Assembly (NCBI GenBank): GCA_002298335.1
Contig: DBNK01000009.1
Location: forward strand, 1 to 24,059
Length of the DNA: 24,059 nt
Direction of reading: 5' to 3'
Origin: Thalassolituus sp. UBA674
GTDB taxonomy: Bacteria > Pseudomonadota > Gammaproteobacteria > Pseudomonadales > Oceanobacteraceae
A program made the translations under genes and the position numbers. This document shows positions 16,101 through 23,165 of this stretch, in pieces (within the stretch, counting starts at the first letter, position 1; every line of letters begins with the position of its first letter). The notes beneath the pieces were generated by a model. It did no database searches. It worked only from the letters and a program-made list of their open reading frames with translations, and had not been told where the DNA came from.

Positions 16101-16570
16101 AACTGCTGCGGGCTGACGTGACTGTCCGGCAAGAGCAGCAACATAGTGTCAGAGATGGCCTTCATCTGCAGAGCTATATAAGGCACGGTGGCGCACACCA
16201 TGATCAGGGTTACCGTACTGGCAATTCCCTGACGTTTGCCGTAACGGGCGGCGAGGAAATCAGCAATGCTGCGCGTGTTTTCCTGGCGGCACAGAGCGGC
16301 AATACGCCTCAGCAGAGGTTGACCGAACAGAAACAGCAGCACCGGCCCGAGCAGAATGGGCATAAACAGCCAGCCATTGGCAGCGGCTGAGCCTGCCAGC
16401 CCGTAAAAGGTCCAGGATGTACAGAACACGCCAAGCGCCAGACTGTATACCAGAGGACTTTTAACAATCCGTCCGAGTAACGACTGGTGCCGGTCCGCAG
16501 CCCGGGCGATGCGGTAAAGCAGGGCAAGATACACCAGCAGAATAATGACGACGGGCAGGTTGGCAGGCAT
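13133..16570 (-). CDS. crbS: Hybrid histidine kinase with sodium:solute-symporter sensor domain (CrbS/MxtR type)
   Basis: A 1145-residue inner-membrane sensor kinase. Residues about 1-510 form a multi-helix SLC5/sodium:solute-symporter-like domain. Residues about 535-630 are helical and fit the STAC connector of CbrA/CrbS proteins (inference). A PAS domain follows (about 632-740; ISVMDANFRLVSWNANYEKMF), then a coiled coil (about 742-780). The kinase core has phospho-acceptor His790 in ASHDILQPLNA, N-box NFLSNAVKYT (Asn905), DTGAGIP (933-939) and GIGLGLA (961-967). The C-terminal receiver (about 1022-1143) has Asp1029-Asp1030, phospho-acceptor Asp1076 in LLVVDWHLEDG, and Lys1127. This order is that of CrbS/MxtR, which controls acs through CrbR/ErdR. 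The partner is encoded convergently 7 bases away. No strong Shine-Dalgarno is seen before ATG 16570 (AGGA is 12 bases off). Whether the symporter domain transports or only senses cannot be read from sequence. Confidence 0.9.
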   Translation of the reverse strand: MPANLPVVIILLVYLALLYRIARAADRHQSLLGRIVKSPLVYSLALGVFCTSWTFYGLAGSAAANGWLFMPILLGPVLLFLFGQPLLRRIAALCRQENTRSIADFLAARYGKRQGIASTVTLIMVCATVPYIALQMKAISDTMLLLLPDSHVSPQQLSTLITAILITLVIFFDNRRLEGAGYHAGLMTAIAFESLIKLIAMIAIALLAVVLINQDSQRLLAAHEALQTFLAPQLSYRFVLETLISAAAVLCLPRMFHVTFVELVSQRHLRIAGFTFPLYLVITALCILLISIAGTVVFAGQAVPADTYVMMLPVNAANDWLTLLAFIGGVSAATAMIIVACITLSYMLSNDVVLPYLMHRRRFQLVPAPDYSRAMINSRRLTVVLVLVMSAVYQTLLANDVRLTDIGLVAFTLAIQVCPPMLFGVYSARGNASAAYSSLIAGCSVWFITLMIPLLIQAGLLSSEIQSQGLFGIGWLRPDHLFNSGFADPFSRAVTLSLSANVLAYWLFSGIGKTNLSDRIQAKAFLNLSRARPSRRKRNYLIADLQALLISFLGESTTRQLIYRHSTPSDSFASGELVDAAEHALAGVVGVTSAIRLLSTLENRSQLGVEDVVNIFEETSRAFRFNQDMIVASFESMSSAISVMDANFRLVSWNANYEKMFRYPDGVLRVGIPVADLVHFNAERGLLGPGSAEEHVEKRMEHLRSGSPYRVVRNQGDRVIEIKGNPLPGGGYVTTYDDISEYIDAQDRLEKTRLYLEQRVKERTNELERAQRMAVEANQSKSRFIAHASHDILQPLNAANLYASLLLEQARKAGAGNIEIIENLNSAIQSSEHIIGTFLEISKLDTGAIRTECKDIPLTTLLEPLVAEFRVQTSADTDIRYVPTSAVVYSDPRYLRRIIQNFLSNAVKYTQGGRILLGCRHRPDRLLEICVLDTGAGIPEADLEHIFDDFFRSSQQQTVSGIGLGLAVAKRFAELLGHQIQCQSESGKGSMFSLLVPLGQSRPQAQKNETLLPDMLPDNLRGRRIFCVDDDVRNIRALEAVLTEWGCEFSSAAGAGPALAYAQQNPDAPPDLLVVDWHLEDGNNGVELARELRKLWKKEVPGCLVSAAPEPDFKVQAAANRMAFLRKPIKPGRLRALLEQLVRKG

Positions 16571-16826
16571 CCGTTAAACGTGTCCTGAAGCAGTTATTGT
16601 TCTGATTTTAGTTGAAGGAAGTTGGTGCGGACTGATTTTCAGACAAGTGTTTAAAAACGCCTGAATAAATCCGACTTAACGGCGTAATGCCTCAAAAAAA
16701 GCTGCCGGATCTCCCCATTTATTCTGACCTTTTATTTTTGTGTCAGAGCACAACTTCAACCTCTTTTCTTATTCTCATTTTTCAAGATACAGGCACAAGT
16801 CGCAGAGCACCATCAGTAGCCCGGTT

Positions 16827-16861
16827 TATTCGACTATGGTCGAGAGTTAGACCAAAGTCGA
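16827..16861 (+). promoter_or_regulatory. Double GAC-N4-GTC operator of the symporter operon (candidate CrbR site)
   Basis: Box 1 is GACTATGGTC (16832-16841) and box 2 is GACCAAAGTC (16850-16859), 18 bases centre to centre. TATTCGAC (16827-16834) overlaps box 1 and GTCGA ends box 2. The arrangement and an identical 11-mer, GACTATGGTCG, are shared with the acs/porin region. The site lies about 160 bases before the first gene. I cannot place the -10 with confidence. Confidence 0.65.
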
Positions 16862-16916
16862 GCAGTCATTCTTAGTCTACGCTGTTAGCTTAGGAGAATA
16901 GGCCAGGAGTGCAGTC

Positions 16917-16942
16917 GCGGTCGTTCTGTCTGACCCGACCGC
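16917..16942 (+). other. Hairpin in the presumed symporter leader
   Basis: GCGGTCG (16917-16923) pairs with CGACCGC (16936-16942) across a 12-base loop. A further GCGGTC at 16973-16978 could compete for the same arm. It could affect leader stability or translation of the first symporter gene. Only the complementarity is seen. Confidence 0.35.
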
Positions 16943-17013
16943 CGTAGAAACGGACATTCCTGATCAATAAGCGCGGTCAAAAAAACACAGTACCAGCTCA
17001 AAGGAGGCGGACT

Positions 17014-17277
17014 ATGTCTAACAATAAAGAAATGGCACACGCGTACTGGAAAGAGAACCTGAAACTCATCTGGATTCTGATGATCGTCTGGTTTGTGGTG
17101 TCCTTCGGCTTCGGAATTATTCTGGTCGATGTGCTTAATACCATCCAGATCGGAGGCTACAAGCTCGGTTTCTGGTTTGCCCAGCAGGGCTCAATCTATA
17201 CCTTTGTGGTTCTTATCTACGTCTATTCTCACCAGATGGCGAAGTTGGATCATAAGTACCAGGTAGAAGAAGAATAA
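17014..17277 (+). CDS. Sodium:solute symporter small subunit (DUF4212)
   Basis: An 87-residue inner-membrane protein with two membrane helices, about 17-40 (LKLIWILMIVWFVVSFGFG) and 54-75 (WFAQQGSIYTFVVLIYVYS). AYWKENLKLI, FGFGIIL, GFWFAQQGSI and the cytoplasmic tail match the DUF4212 / solute:sodium symporter small-subunit family, always encoded before a VC_2705-type symporter. This is analogous to, but distinct from, YjcH before ActP. It probably assembles with or stabilises the large subunit. AAAGGAGG stands eight bases before the ATG, a strong ribosome-binding site. The large subunit starts 13 bases downstream, so the two are co-transcribed and probably co-regulated by the upstream double operator. 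Confidence 0.92.
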   Translation: MSNNKEMAHAYWKENLKLIWILMIVWFVVSFGFGIILVDVLNTIQIGGYKLGFWFAQQGSIYTFVVLIYVYSHQMAKLDHKYQVEEE

Positions 17278-17290
17278 TAAGGAGTAACTT

Positions 17291-19021
17291 ATGGAACTTC
17301 AGACTCTCACGTTTATCGTCGTCAGTATGACCTTTATGGTCTACATCGGCATTGCTATCTGGGCCCGTGCCGGGTCAACGAGTGAATTCTACGTCGCCGG
17401 TGGTGGCGTTAATCCGGTTGCCAACGGTATGGCAACAGCGGCTGACTGGATGTCGGCAGCCTCCTTTATCAGTATGGCCGGCCTGATTGCCTTTATGGGC
17501 TACGGCGGTTCCATCTTTCTGATGGGCTGGACCGGTGGTTATGTGCTTCTGGCACTGCTGCTGGCGCCTTATCTGCGTAAATACGGCAAGTTTACCGTGC
17601 CGGAATTTATCGGTGACCGTTTCTACTCCAAAACCGCCCGCGTGGTGGCTGTGCTGTGTCTGATCATCGCCTCGGTGACCTATGTTATCGGTCAGATGAA
17701 AGGTGTGGGCGTGGCCTTCTCGCGCTTCCTTGAGGTGGATTACAACACCGGACTGATGGCCGGTATGGGGATCGTATTCGTCTACGCCGTGATGGGCGGG
17801 ATGAAAGGGATTACCTACACCCAGATTGCGCAGTACTGCATTCTGATTGTGGCCTATACCATTCCGGCCATCTTCATCTCCCTGAACCTCACCGGTAACC
17901 CGATCCCACAGCTGGGTCTGGGCTCGATGATGACAGGCACCGAAACCTATCTGCTGGATAAACTCGACCAGACGGTGACCGAACTCGGCTTTGCTGAGTA
18001 CACCACCAACTCACGGTTAAGTCACCTGAACATGTTCGTGTACACCCTGTCGCTGATGATCGGTACTGCTGGTCTGCCGCACGTGATCATCCGCTTCTTC
18101 ACCGTACCGAAAGTGAAAGATGCGCGGACTTCCGCCGGTTACGCTCTGCTGTTCATCGCTCTGCTGTACACCACTGCACCAGCAGTATCTGCCATGGCCC
18201 GTATGAACTTCATGAACACTATGGAGCCGGCTCCAGGCGAGTACCTTGCTTATGAAGACCGTCCTTCCTGGTTCAAAAAATGGGAAACCACCGGTCTGCT
18301 GGGCTTTGAAGACAAAAACGGCGACGGCCTGATCCAGTACACCTCCAATGCCGAAACCAACGAAATGGTGAAGGTAGACCGTGACATCATGGTGCTGGCC
18401 AACCCGGAGATCGCGCAACTGCCTAACTGGGTGATTGCACTGGTCGCGGCGGGTGGTCTGGCAGCAGCCCTGTCAACAGCGGCGGGTCTGTTACTGGCGA
18501 TTGCTTCGGCGATTTCGCATGACCTGCTGAAAGGTGTGTTCAAGCCCGATATATCAGAAGCCAATGAGTTGATGGCCAGCCGTCTGGCGATGGCGGGTGC
18601 CATTGCTGTGGCAGGGTACCTGGGCTTCAATCCGCCGGACTTTGCGGCGGGGACGGTGGCATTGGCCTTCGGACTGGCGGCGTCGTCCATCTTCCCGGCA
18701 CTGATGATGGGTATCTTCAGTACCCGCATCAACAAAGAAGGTGCAATTGCCGGTATGCTTGCGGGTATCACGGTGACGCTGCTCTACGTGTTCCAGCACA
18801 CCGGTATCATGTTCGTGGCTGAAACTGCCTTCCTCGGTGACCTGCCACCAAACTGGTTCTTCGGTATTGAGCCGAATGCCTTCGGTGCAGTGGGCGCTGT
18901 CGTGAACTTCGGTGTTGCCTATCTGGTCGCCAGTATGACCAAAGCACCACCGGAAGACGTTCAGGAGCTGGTGGAATCCATCCGTGTACCGATCGGTGCC
19001 GGTAAAGCTGTCGATCACTGA
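17291..19021 (+). CDS. Sodium:solute symporter, VC_2705 subfamily, probable acetate uptake
   Basis: A 576-residue inner-membrane SLC5-type transporter with about 13 helices. The N-terminus (AGGGVNPVANGMATAADWMSAASFISMAGL, about 36-65), GQMKGVGVAFSRF (134-146), GTAGLPHVIIRFF (258-270) and ALVAAGGLAAALSTAAGLLLAIASAISHDL (383-412) are the conserved symporter blocks with likely Na+-coordinating Ser/Thr. The large loop at about 305-375 carries DKNGDGLIQY (341-350), an EF-hand-like acidic loop. As I recall, the loop is shared by VC_2705-subfamily members and absent from E. coli ActP. Homologues in CrbRS-controlled loci are annotated as acetate transporters. Substrate is inferred from acs, crbSR and the shared operator, and other short carboxylates are possible. 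AAGGAG stands seven bases before the ATG. Confidence 0.92.
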   Translation: MELQTLTFIVVSMTFMVYIGIAIWARAGSTSEFYVAGGGVNPVANGMATAADWMSAASFISMAGLIAFMGYGGSIFLMGWTGGYVLLALLLAPYLRKYGKFTVPEFIGDRFYSKTARVVAVLCLIIASVTYVIGQMKGVGVAFSRFLEVDYNTGLMAGMGIVFVYAVMGGMKGITYTQIAQYCILIVAYTIPAIFISLNLTGNPIPQLGLGSMMTGTETYLLDKLDQTVTELGFAEYTTNSRLSHLNMFVYTLSLMIGTAGLPHVIIRFFTVPKVKDARTSAGYALLFIALLYTTAPAVSAMARMNFMNTMEPAPGEYLAYEDRPSWFKKWETTGLLGFEDKNGDGLIQYTSNAETNEMVKVDRDIMVLANPEIAQLPNWVIALVAAGGLAAALSTAAGLLLAIASAISHDLLKGVFKPDISEANELMASRLAMAGAIAVAGYLGFNPPDFAAGTVALAFGLAASSIFPALMMGIFSTRINKEGAIAGMLAGITVTLLYVFQHTGIMFVAETAFLGDLPPNWFFGIEPNAFGAVGAVVNFGVAYLVASMTKAPPEDVQELVESIRVPIGAGKAVDH

Positions 19022-19031
19022 GAACAGGAGC

Positions 19032-19051
19032 GCGGGAGGGTAACCTCCCGC
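19032..19051 (+). other. Intercistronic hairpin with GUAA loop
   Basis: GCGGGAGG (19032-19039), loop GTAA, CCTCCCGC (19044-19051): a perfect 8-bp GC-rich stem closed by a GNRA tetraloop, between the symporter stop and the next start. There is no T-run, so it is not a terminator. It is more likely an mRNA-stability or translation-control element. It buries the only Shine-Dalgarno-like GGGAGG in the gap. Confidence 0.6.
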
Positions 19052-19061
19052 CGATGCCGTT

Positions 19062-19520
19062 ATGTCGATTTTAACCAACCGTCATTTTGTGATTGCTCTG
19101 ATCGTTGCACCGATTCTGGCAATTATTGCCTGGTTCGCCGTGGATAAGCTGGTGGCCCCTCCCCCGGTTGCTGCCCAACCCGGACAGAGCTTTAAGCTGA
19201 TTGCCAAACCCAATTGCCGTTATGACAGCGGCCTGTGTGAGCTGGTGAACGGTGATGTCAGAGTCAAACTCGAACCGACTCCGGAAGGTCAGCTGAAACT
19301 GCTGTCCAATCTGCCGGTACAGCTCAGCCGCGTCGAACTGCTGGGCAGCGGTGAACAGTCACTGCAACAGCTGGATACCCGTGATCCACAGGGCAGTGAA
19401 GAATCACAGTTAGCGGTGTCCGTTCCTTTATCCGATATTCAGTCGCTGCGTATCGCCCTCAATATTCAGGGTGTGTATTACTACGCTGAAACGGAAGCGG
19501 TATTTCTGGAAAATCTCTGA
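19062..19520 (+). CDS. Hypothetical single-pass membrane-anchored protein in the symporter operon
   Basis: 152 residues; I do not recognise the family. One hydrophobic helix at about 9-29 (FVIALIVAPILAIIAWFAV) follows a short basic N-terminus. A Pro/Ala linker (APPPVAAQPGQ, 32-42) and a soluble, probably periplasmic domain (about 43-152) follow. The domain reads as alternating beta strands, with two cysteines seven residues apart (Cys52 and Cys59, PNCRYDSGLCELV) that could form a disulfide. There is no lipobox and no catalytic motif. It lies 40 bases after the symporter gene, inside the same transcript (terminator at 19559). It may be an accessory or regulatory subunit of the transporter (inference). 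The ATG lacks a Shine-Dalgarno at proper distance because of the hairpin upstream, so initiation may depend on translation of the symporter gene. Confidence 0.75.
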   Translation: MSILTNRHFVIALIVAPILAIIAWFAVDKLVAPPPVAAQPGQSFKLIAKPNCRYDSGLCELVNGDVRVKLEPTPEGQLKLLSNLPVQLSRVELLGSGEQSLQQLDTRDPQGSEESQLAVSVPLSDIQSLRIALNIQGVYYYAETEAVFLENL

Positions 19521-19558
19521 TGGTTTGATGTAAGCAGAGATTCACTCTTCAGTTCATA

Positions 19559-19596
19559 ACCCGGTGCAGAATATTCCGTCTTCACCGGGGTTTTTT
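19559..19596 (+). terminator. Terminator of the symporter operon
   Basis: CCCGGTG (19560-19566) pairs with CACCGGG (19583-19589), followed by six T. It lies about 40 bases after the stop of the 152-residue protein, closing the three-gene unit. Confidence 0.85.
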
Positions 19597-19862
19597 ATGC
19601 CTTTTTCTTTTATGGAAAATAATTGCCCGAAGGAAACAGAGAGATCGGATGCTCACGTTGCTCAGACCTGCAGCTGCTGATCGTTTTACGGAGCAGCCTC
19701 ACTGGATTGCTTGGCGCCATGGCATTCCGCGTACTGCTGACCTGCTGATAATCGTGCTGTAACTCTTGAGTGAATCACTTCGCTGGCAGAACGCCTTAAG
19801 GTAGGGTGCGCACTGCGCACCATAAATAACCGAGAATAAATCACTGCTTATTCTGGAATGAA
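19597..19862. other. Intergenic remnant-like stretch
   Basis: No supportable gene. ATG 19614 opens a 22-codon frame and ATG 19649 a 37-codon frame (MLTLLRPAAADRFTEQ...). Neither has homology I recognise or a convincing ribosome-binding site. A palindrome is listed separately at 19805-19821. The stretch lies between two converging units. Confidence 0.5.
19805..19821. repeat. Short palindrome (REP-like)
   Basis: GGTGCGCA-C-TGCGCACC, 8-bp arms around one base, within GTAGGGTGCGCACTGCGCAC. Similar GTAGGGTGCGC palindromes are common intergenic repeats in gammaproteobacteria (from memory, not checked). Confidence 0.5.
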
Positions 19863-19888
19863 TAAAAAAGCCCCGCATTGCGGGGCTT
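19863..19888 (-). terminator. Terminator of the RND operon
   Basis: AAGCCCCGC-ATT-GCGGGGCTT (19868-19888). On the minus strand the stem is followed by TTTTTTATT. It lies 28 bases past the pump stop codon. The flanking plus-strand TTGTGGTTTTT may give weak termination in the other direction. Confidence 0.9.
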
Positions 19889-19915
19889 GTGGTTTTTAAC
19901 GATGCAATCAGAGCA

Positions 19916-22900
19916 TCATTTCTGGTCGGAATATTTCCGACGGTACGCCACATAATACAGTGTCGGAATGACCACCAGAGTCAATGCAGTCGACACCAGA
20001 ATCCCGAAGATCAGAGAAATGGCGAGGCCATTGAAAATCGGATCGTCCAGAATAAAGAAAGCACCGATCATGGCCGCCAGACCCGTCAGAATAATCGGCT
20101 GAGCCCGGGTAATGGCACTCTGCACAATGGCGCGTTCGAATTTCATGCCTTCGGCAATCTGCAGGTTAATAAAGTCGACCAGCAGAATGGAGTTACGCAC
20201 GATAATACCCGCCAGTGCGATCATGCCGATCATGCTGGTGGCGGTAAACTGCGCACCGAGCAGGGCATGACCCGGCATCACACCAATTACCGTCAGCGGA
20301 ATCGGCGCCATGATAATCACCGGCGTCAGGTACGAACCGAACTGTGCCACAACCAACAGATAAATCAGAATCAGACCAACACCATAGGCCAGACCCATGT
20401 CGCGGAAAGTCTCGTAAGTGATCTGCCATTCACCGTCCCATTTAATTGAGTAATTACGGTAGGGGTCATCCGGCTGGGTAATAAAGTATTCGGCCAGAGG
20501 TACACCGTCGGCAGTTTCAATGCCGCTCAGGGCTGAGCGTGTTTTGAACATACCGTACAGCGGGCTGTCGACTTCACCGGCCATATCCGCGATCACGAAA
20601 TTCACTGGCAGCATGTCTTTGTGATAAATCGGCTGCTCAACCAAAGTATCGCTGAACTCCATCAGTTCACTGAGGCGGATCAGCTCACCATTGGTGCCGC
20701 GGACCTGCAGCTGCAACAGGGCATCCAGATCGCCCTGCAGAGCCGGGTTCATGCGCACATGAATGGCTACCGGGAAGCGGCTGTGGTCACGCAGATAGGT
20801 GACATCCTGACCGGACAGGCCTGCGGTCAGTGTATCCACGATGCTGTCCTGAGTGACGCCCAGGGTCAGTGCCTTGCGGCGGTCAACCAGCAGGAGTTTG
20901 CGCGGCGCATCATCAATCGCACTTTCGTCGATATCGACCAGATTATCCGTGTTATGGAAAATGGTCTGAAGCTGCTCTGCAATCTGACGGCGGCCTTCTG
21001 CGGTCGGGCCATAAATCTCAGCCACAATCGGAGCCAGCACCGGTGGTCCCGGCGGCACTTCCACCACTTTCACATTGGCGTTAAAGCGTGCGCCGATTTC
21101 CTGCAGAGCCGGACGTACACGGGTCGCGATGTCATGGCTCTGGTCATCACGGTGGTGCTTATCCAGCAGGTTGACCTGCAGGTCGCCGACTTCGCCGCCG
21201 GAGCGCAGATAATACTGACGCACCAGGCCGTTAAAATTGATCGGTGAGGCAGTACCGGCGTAGGCCTGATAATCCTTCACTTCGGGAACGGTAGCCAGAT
21301 ACAGGCCCAGCTCCTGCAGAACCGCGGCGGTGCGCTCTACCGGCGTTCCGACCGGCATATCAACAATCACCTGAAATTCCGATTTATTGTCGAATGGCAG
21401 CATTTTCAGTACCACCCAGCCAAACACCGGCATCAGCACAGATGCACCAATGAGTGAGAAAATAATCAGCCCCATGATGAAGCGGCTGCGCACCCCGATT
21501 ACGGGATCGAGAAGCGGTGCAAAGACTTTCTCGAAAAAGTGGCCCAGGCCACGCTGAATCGCACTGCCATGGGTTTTTTCCGCATGGTCATCGCCATGTG
21601 TGCTTTTCATCCACAGACGTGCCAGCCAGGGCGTAACAATAAAGGCGATGGCCAGTGACAGCAGCATACCCATGCTGGCGTTGATCGGAATCGGGCTCAT
21701 GTAAGGCCCCATCAGGCCGGACACAAAGGCCATGGGCAGCAGGGCGGCGATGACGGTAAAGGTCGCCAGAATGGTCGGGCCACCGACTTCATCCACGGCT
21801 CCCGGAATGATGTCTTTCAGGGTTTTACCGGGAAACAGTTTCTGGTGACGGTGAATGTTTTCGACCACCACAATGGCGTCATCCACCAGAATACCGATGG
21901 AGAAAATCAGAGCGAAAAGGGATACGCGGTTCAGGGTAAAACCCCAGGCCCAGGACGCAAACAGGGTTACGGTTAAGGTCAGGATCACGGCGGTGCCGAC
22001 AATGGCCGCTTCGCGTTTGCCCAGTGCAATAAACACCAGTACCACCACCGACAGCGTGGCAAACAGCAGCTTCTGAATCAGCTTGGTGGCTTTGTCGTTG
22101 GCGGTTTCACCATAGTTGCGGGTGACGGTCATCTCCACGTCATCGGGGATGATCACGTTATGCAGGCTGTTCACGCGCTTGATCACCGCCGCGGCGACAT
22201 CAATGGCGTTTTCGCCCGGCTTTTTGGTAACGGCCAGGGTAATCGCCGGGTGTGTCTGACCACCGTCGGCGGCATTTTCACCGAACCAGACGTAGTTGAT
22301 CGGCGGCAGCGGACCATCGCTCAGGCTGGCGATATCCCGCAGGAAGACGGGACGGCCATCGCGTACGGCAACCACCAGTTCAGCCACATCCTGAATGCGC
22401 TCCAGAAACGGACCGGCTTCCAGCTGAATCTGCTGGTTACCGTGCAGCAGACTGCCCACCGGCATGCCCTGGTTGGCTGCCTGCAGTGCGCCTGAAAGCT
22501 CCTGAATAGTGATCCCGGCATTGGCCATGCGCACCGGATCAACCGATACCATAATGACGCGGCTGTTGCCGCCAATGCTGTACACATCGCGGGTACCCGG
22601 CACGCGCTTGATTTCACTTTCCAGACTGTTGGAAATTCGTTCGAGATCAAAGGCGGTGGTATCGTCGCGGGCGCTGTGCAGCGTTAAGGAGACAATCGGT
22701 ACATCATCAATGCCCATCGGTTTCAGCAGGGGCGGTGCAACTCCGAGATTCTGCGGCAGCCAGTCGGCGTGCGAGTCGAGCGTGTCACGCAGGCTCACCA
22801 GAGCATCATTGCGAGGTACACCCACTTCGAACTGGATGGTCAGTACGGCCATACCCGGACGGGAAATCGACATGACATGCTCAACACCGGTCATGCGCGA

Positions 22901-23158
22901 CAGCACATGCTCGGCGGGTGTAGCGACCATACTCTCCACATCCCGGGTGCTGGCACCGGGGAAAGAGATCATGACGTTGGCCATGGTGACGTCGATCTGA
23001 GGCTCTTCTTCCCGTGGTGTCACGGACAGAGCAAACACCCCCAGCAGGAAGGCGACCAGTGCCAGCAGCGGGGTAATGTGTGCGGTCTGAAAAAATGCAG
23101 CGATGCGGCCGGAAATGCCCAGCCCGCCCGTAACCGGGTTGTTATCCTTCTGGGTCAT
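19916..23158 (-). CDS. RND efflux transporter permease (HAE1/AcrB-like)
   Basis: A 1080-residue proton-driven inner-membrane exporter that works with a periplasmic adaptor and an outer-membrane channel. It has the standard RND plan: TM1 (about 28-46), a periplasmic porter domain (about 50-355) starting with PREEEPQIDV, TM2-6 with GILVDDAIVVVENIHRH (422-438; proton-relay Asp426-Asp427), a second porter domain (about 585-915) and TM8-12. Its TM10 reads AGIIVRNSILLVDF. An Arg (988) stands where AcrB has Lys940; Arg may be normal for this PREEEPQ branch. Substrates cannot be predicted. It starts 7 bases after the adaptor stop, with GGAG-GAGG-like sequence overlapping that stop, so translation is likely coupled. 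No outer-membrane channel gene is visible in the window. Confidence 0.95.
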   Translation of the reverse strand: MTQKDNNPVTGGLGISGRIAAFFQTAHITPLLALVAFLLGVFALSVTPREEEPQIDVTMANVMISFPGASTRDVESMVATPAEHVLSRMTGVEHVMSISRPGMAVLTIQFEVGVPRNDALVSLRDTLDSHADWLPQNLGVAPPLLKPMGIDDVPIVSLTLHSARDDTTAFDLERISNSLESEIKRVPGTRDVYSIGGNSRVIMVSVDPVRMANAGITIQELSGALQAANQGMPVGSLLHGNQQIQLEAGPFLERIQDVAELVVAVRDGRPVFLRDIASLSDGPLPPINYVWFGENAADGGQTHPAITLAVTKKPGENAIDVAAAVIKRVNSLHNVIIPDDVEMTVTRNYGETANDKATKLIQKLLFATLSVVVLVFIALGKREAAIVGTAVILTLTVTLFASWAWGFTLNRVSLFALIFSIGILVDDAIVVVENIHRHQKLFPGKTLKDIIPGAVDEVGGPTILATFTVIAALLPMAFVSGLMGPYMSPIPINASMGMLLSLAIAFIVTPWLARLWMKSTHGDDHAEKTHGSAIQRGLGHFFEKVFAPLLDPVIGVRSRFIMGLIIFSLIGASVLMPVFGWVVLKMLPFDNKSEFQVIVDMPVGTPVERTAAVLQELGLYLATVPEVKDYQAYAGTASPINFNGLVRQYYLRSGGEVGDLQVNLLDKHHRDDQSHDIATRVRPALQEIGARFNANVKVVEVPPGPPVLAPIVAEIYGPTAEGRRQIAEQLQTIFHNTDNLVDIDESAIDDAPRKLLLVDRRKALTLGVTQDSIVDTLTAGLSGQDVTYLRDHSRFPVAIHVRMNPALQGDLDALLQLQVRGTNGELIRLSELMEFSDTLVEQPIYHKDMLPVNFVIADMAGEVDSPLYGMFKTRSALSGIETADGVPLAEYFITQPDDPYRNYSIKWDGEWQITYETFRDMGLAYGVGLILIYLLVVAQFGSYLTPVIIMAPIPLTVIGVMPGHALLGAQFTATSMIGMIALAGIIVRNSILLVDFINLQIAEGMKFERAIVQSAITRAQPIILTGLAAMIGAFFILDDPIFNGLAISLIFGILVSTALTLVVIPTLYYVAYRRKYSDQK

Positions 23159-23165
23159 GACGGCC

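Larger units (their letters stand above)
16571..17013. other. Divergent intergenic region, crbS / symporter operon
   Basis: 443 bases holding the crbS promoter and the symporter promoter and leader. On the minus strand, TAAAAT (16610-16605) is a plausible crbS -10 but lacks a good -35. The double operator is at 16827-16861, and a 7-bp leader hairpin at 16917-16942. No GAC-N4-GTC box lies close to crbS, so the site serves the symporter side. I see no gene here. Confidence 0.6.

Noticed and set aside
13144..16570. Many long frames opposite or inside crbS and other GC-rich genes
   Set aside because: They are shadows of the real coding frames, with no start signals or domain content.
19649..19762. 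37-codon plus-strand frame (MLTLLRPAAADRFTEQ...)
   Set aside because: Short, no clear ribosome-binding site, directly after an operon terminator, and no recognisable family.
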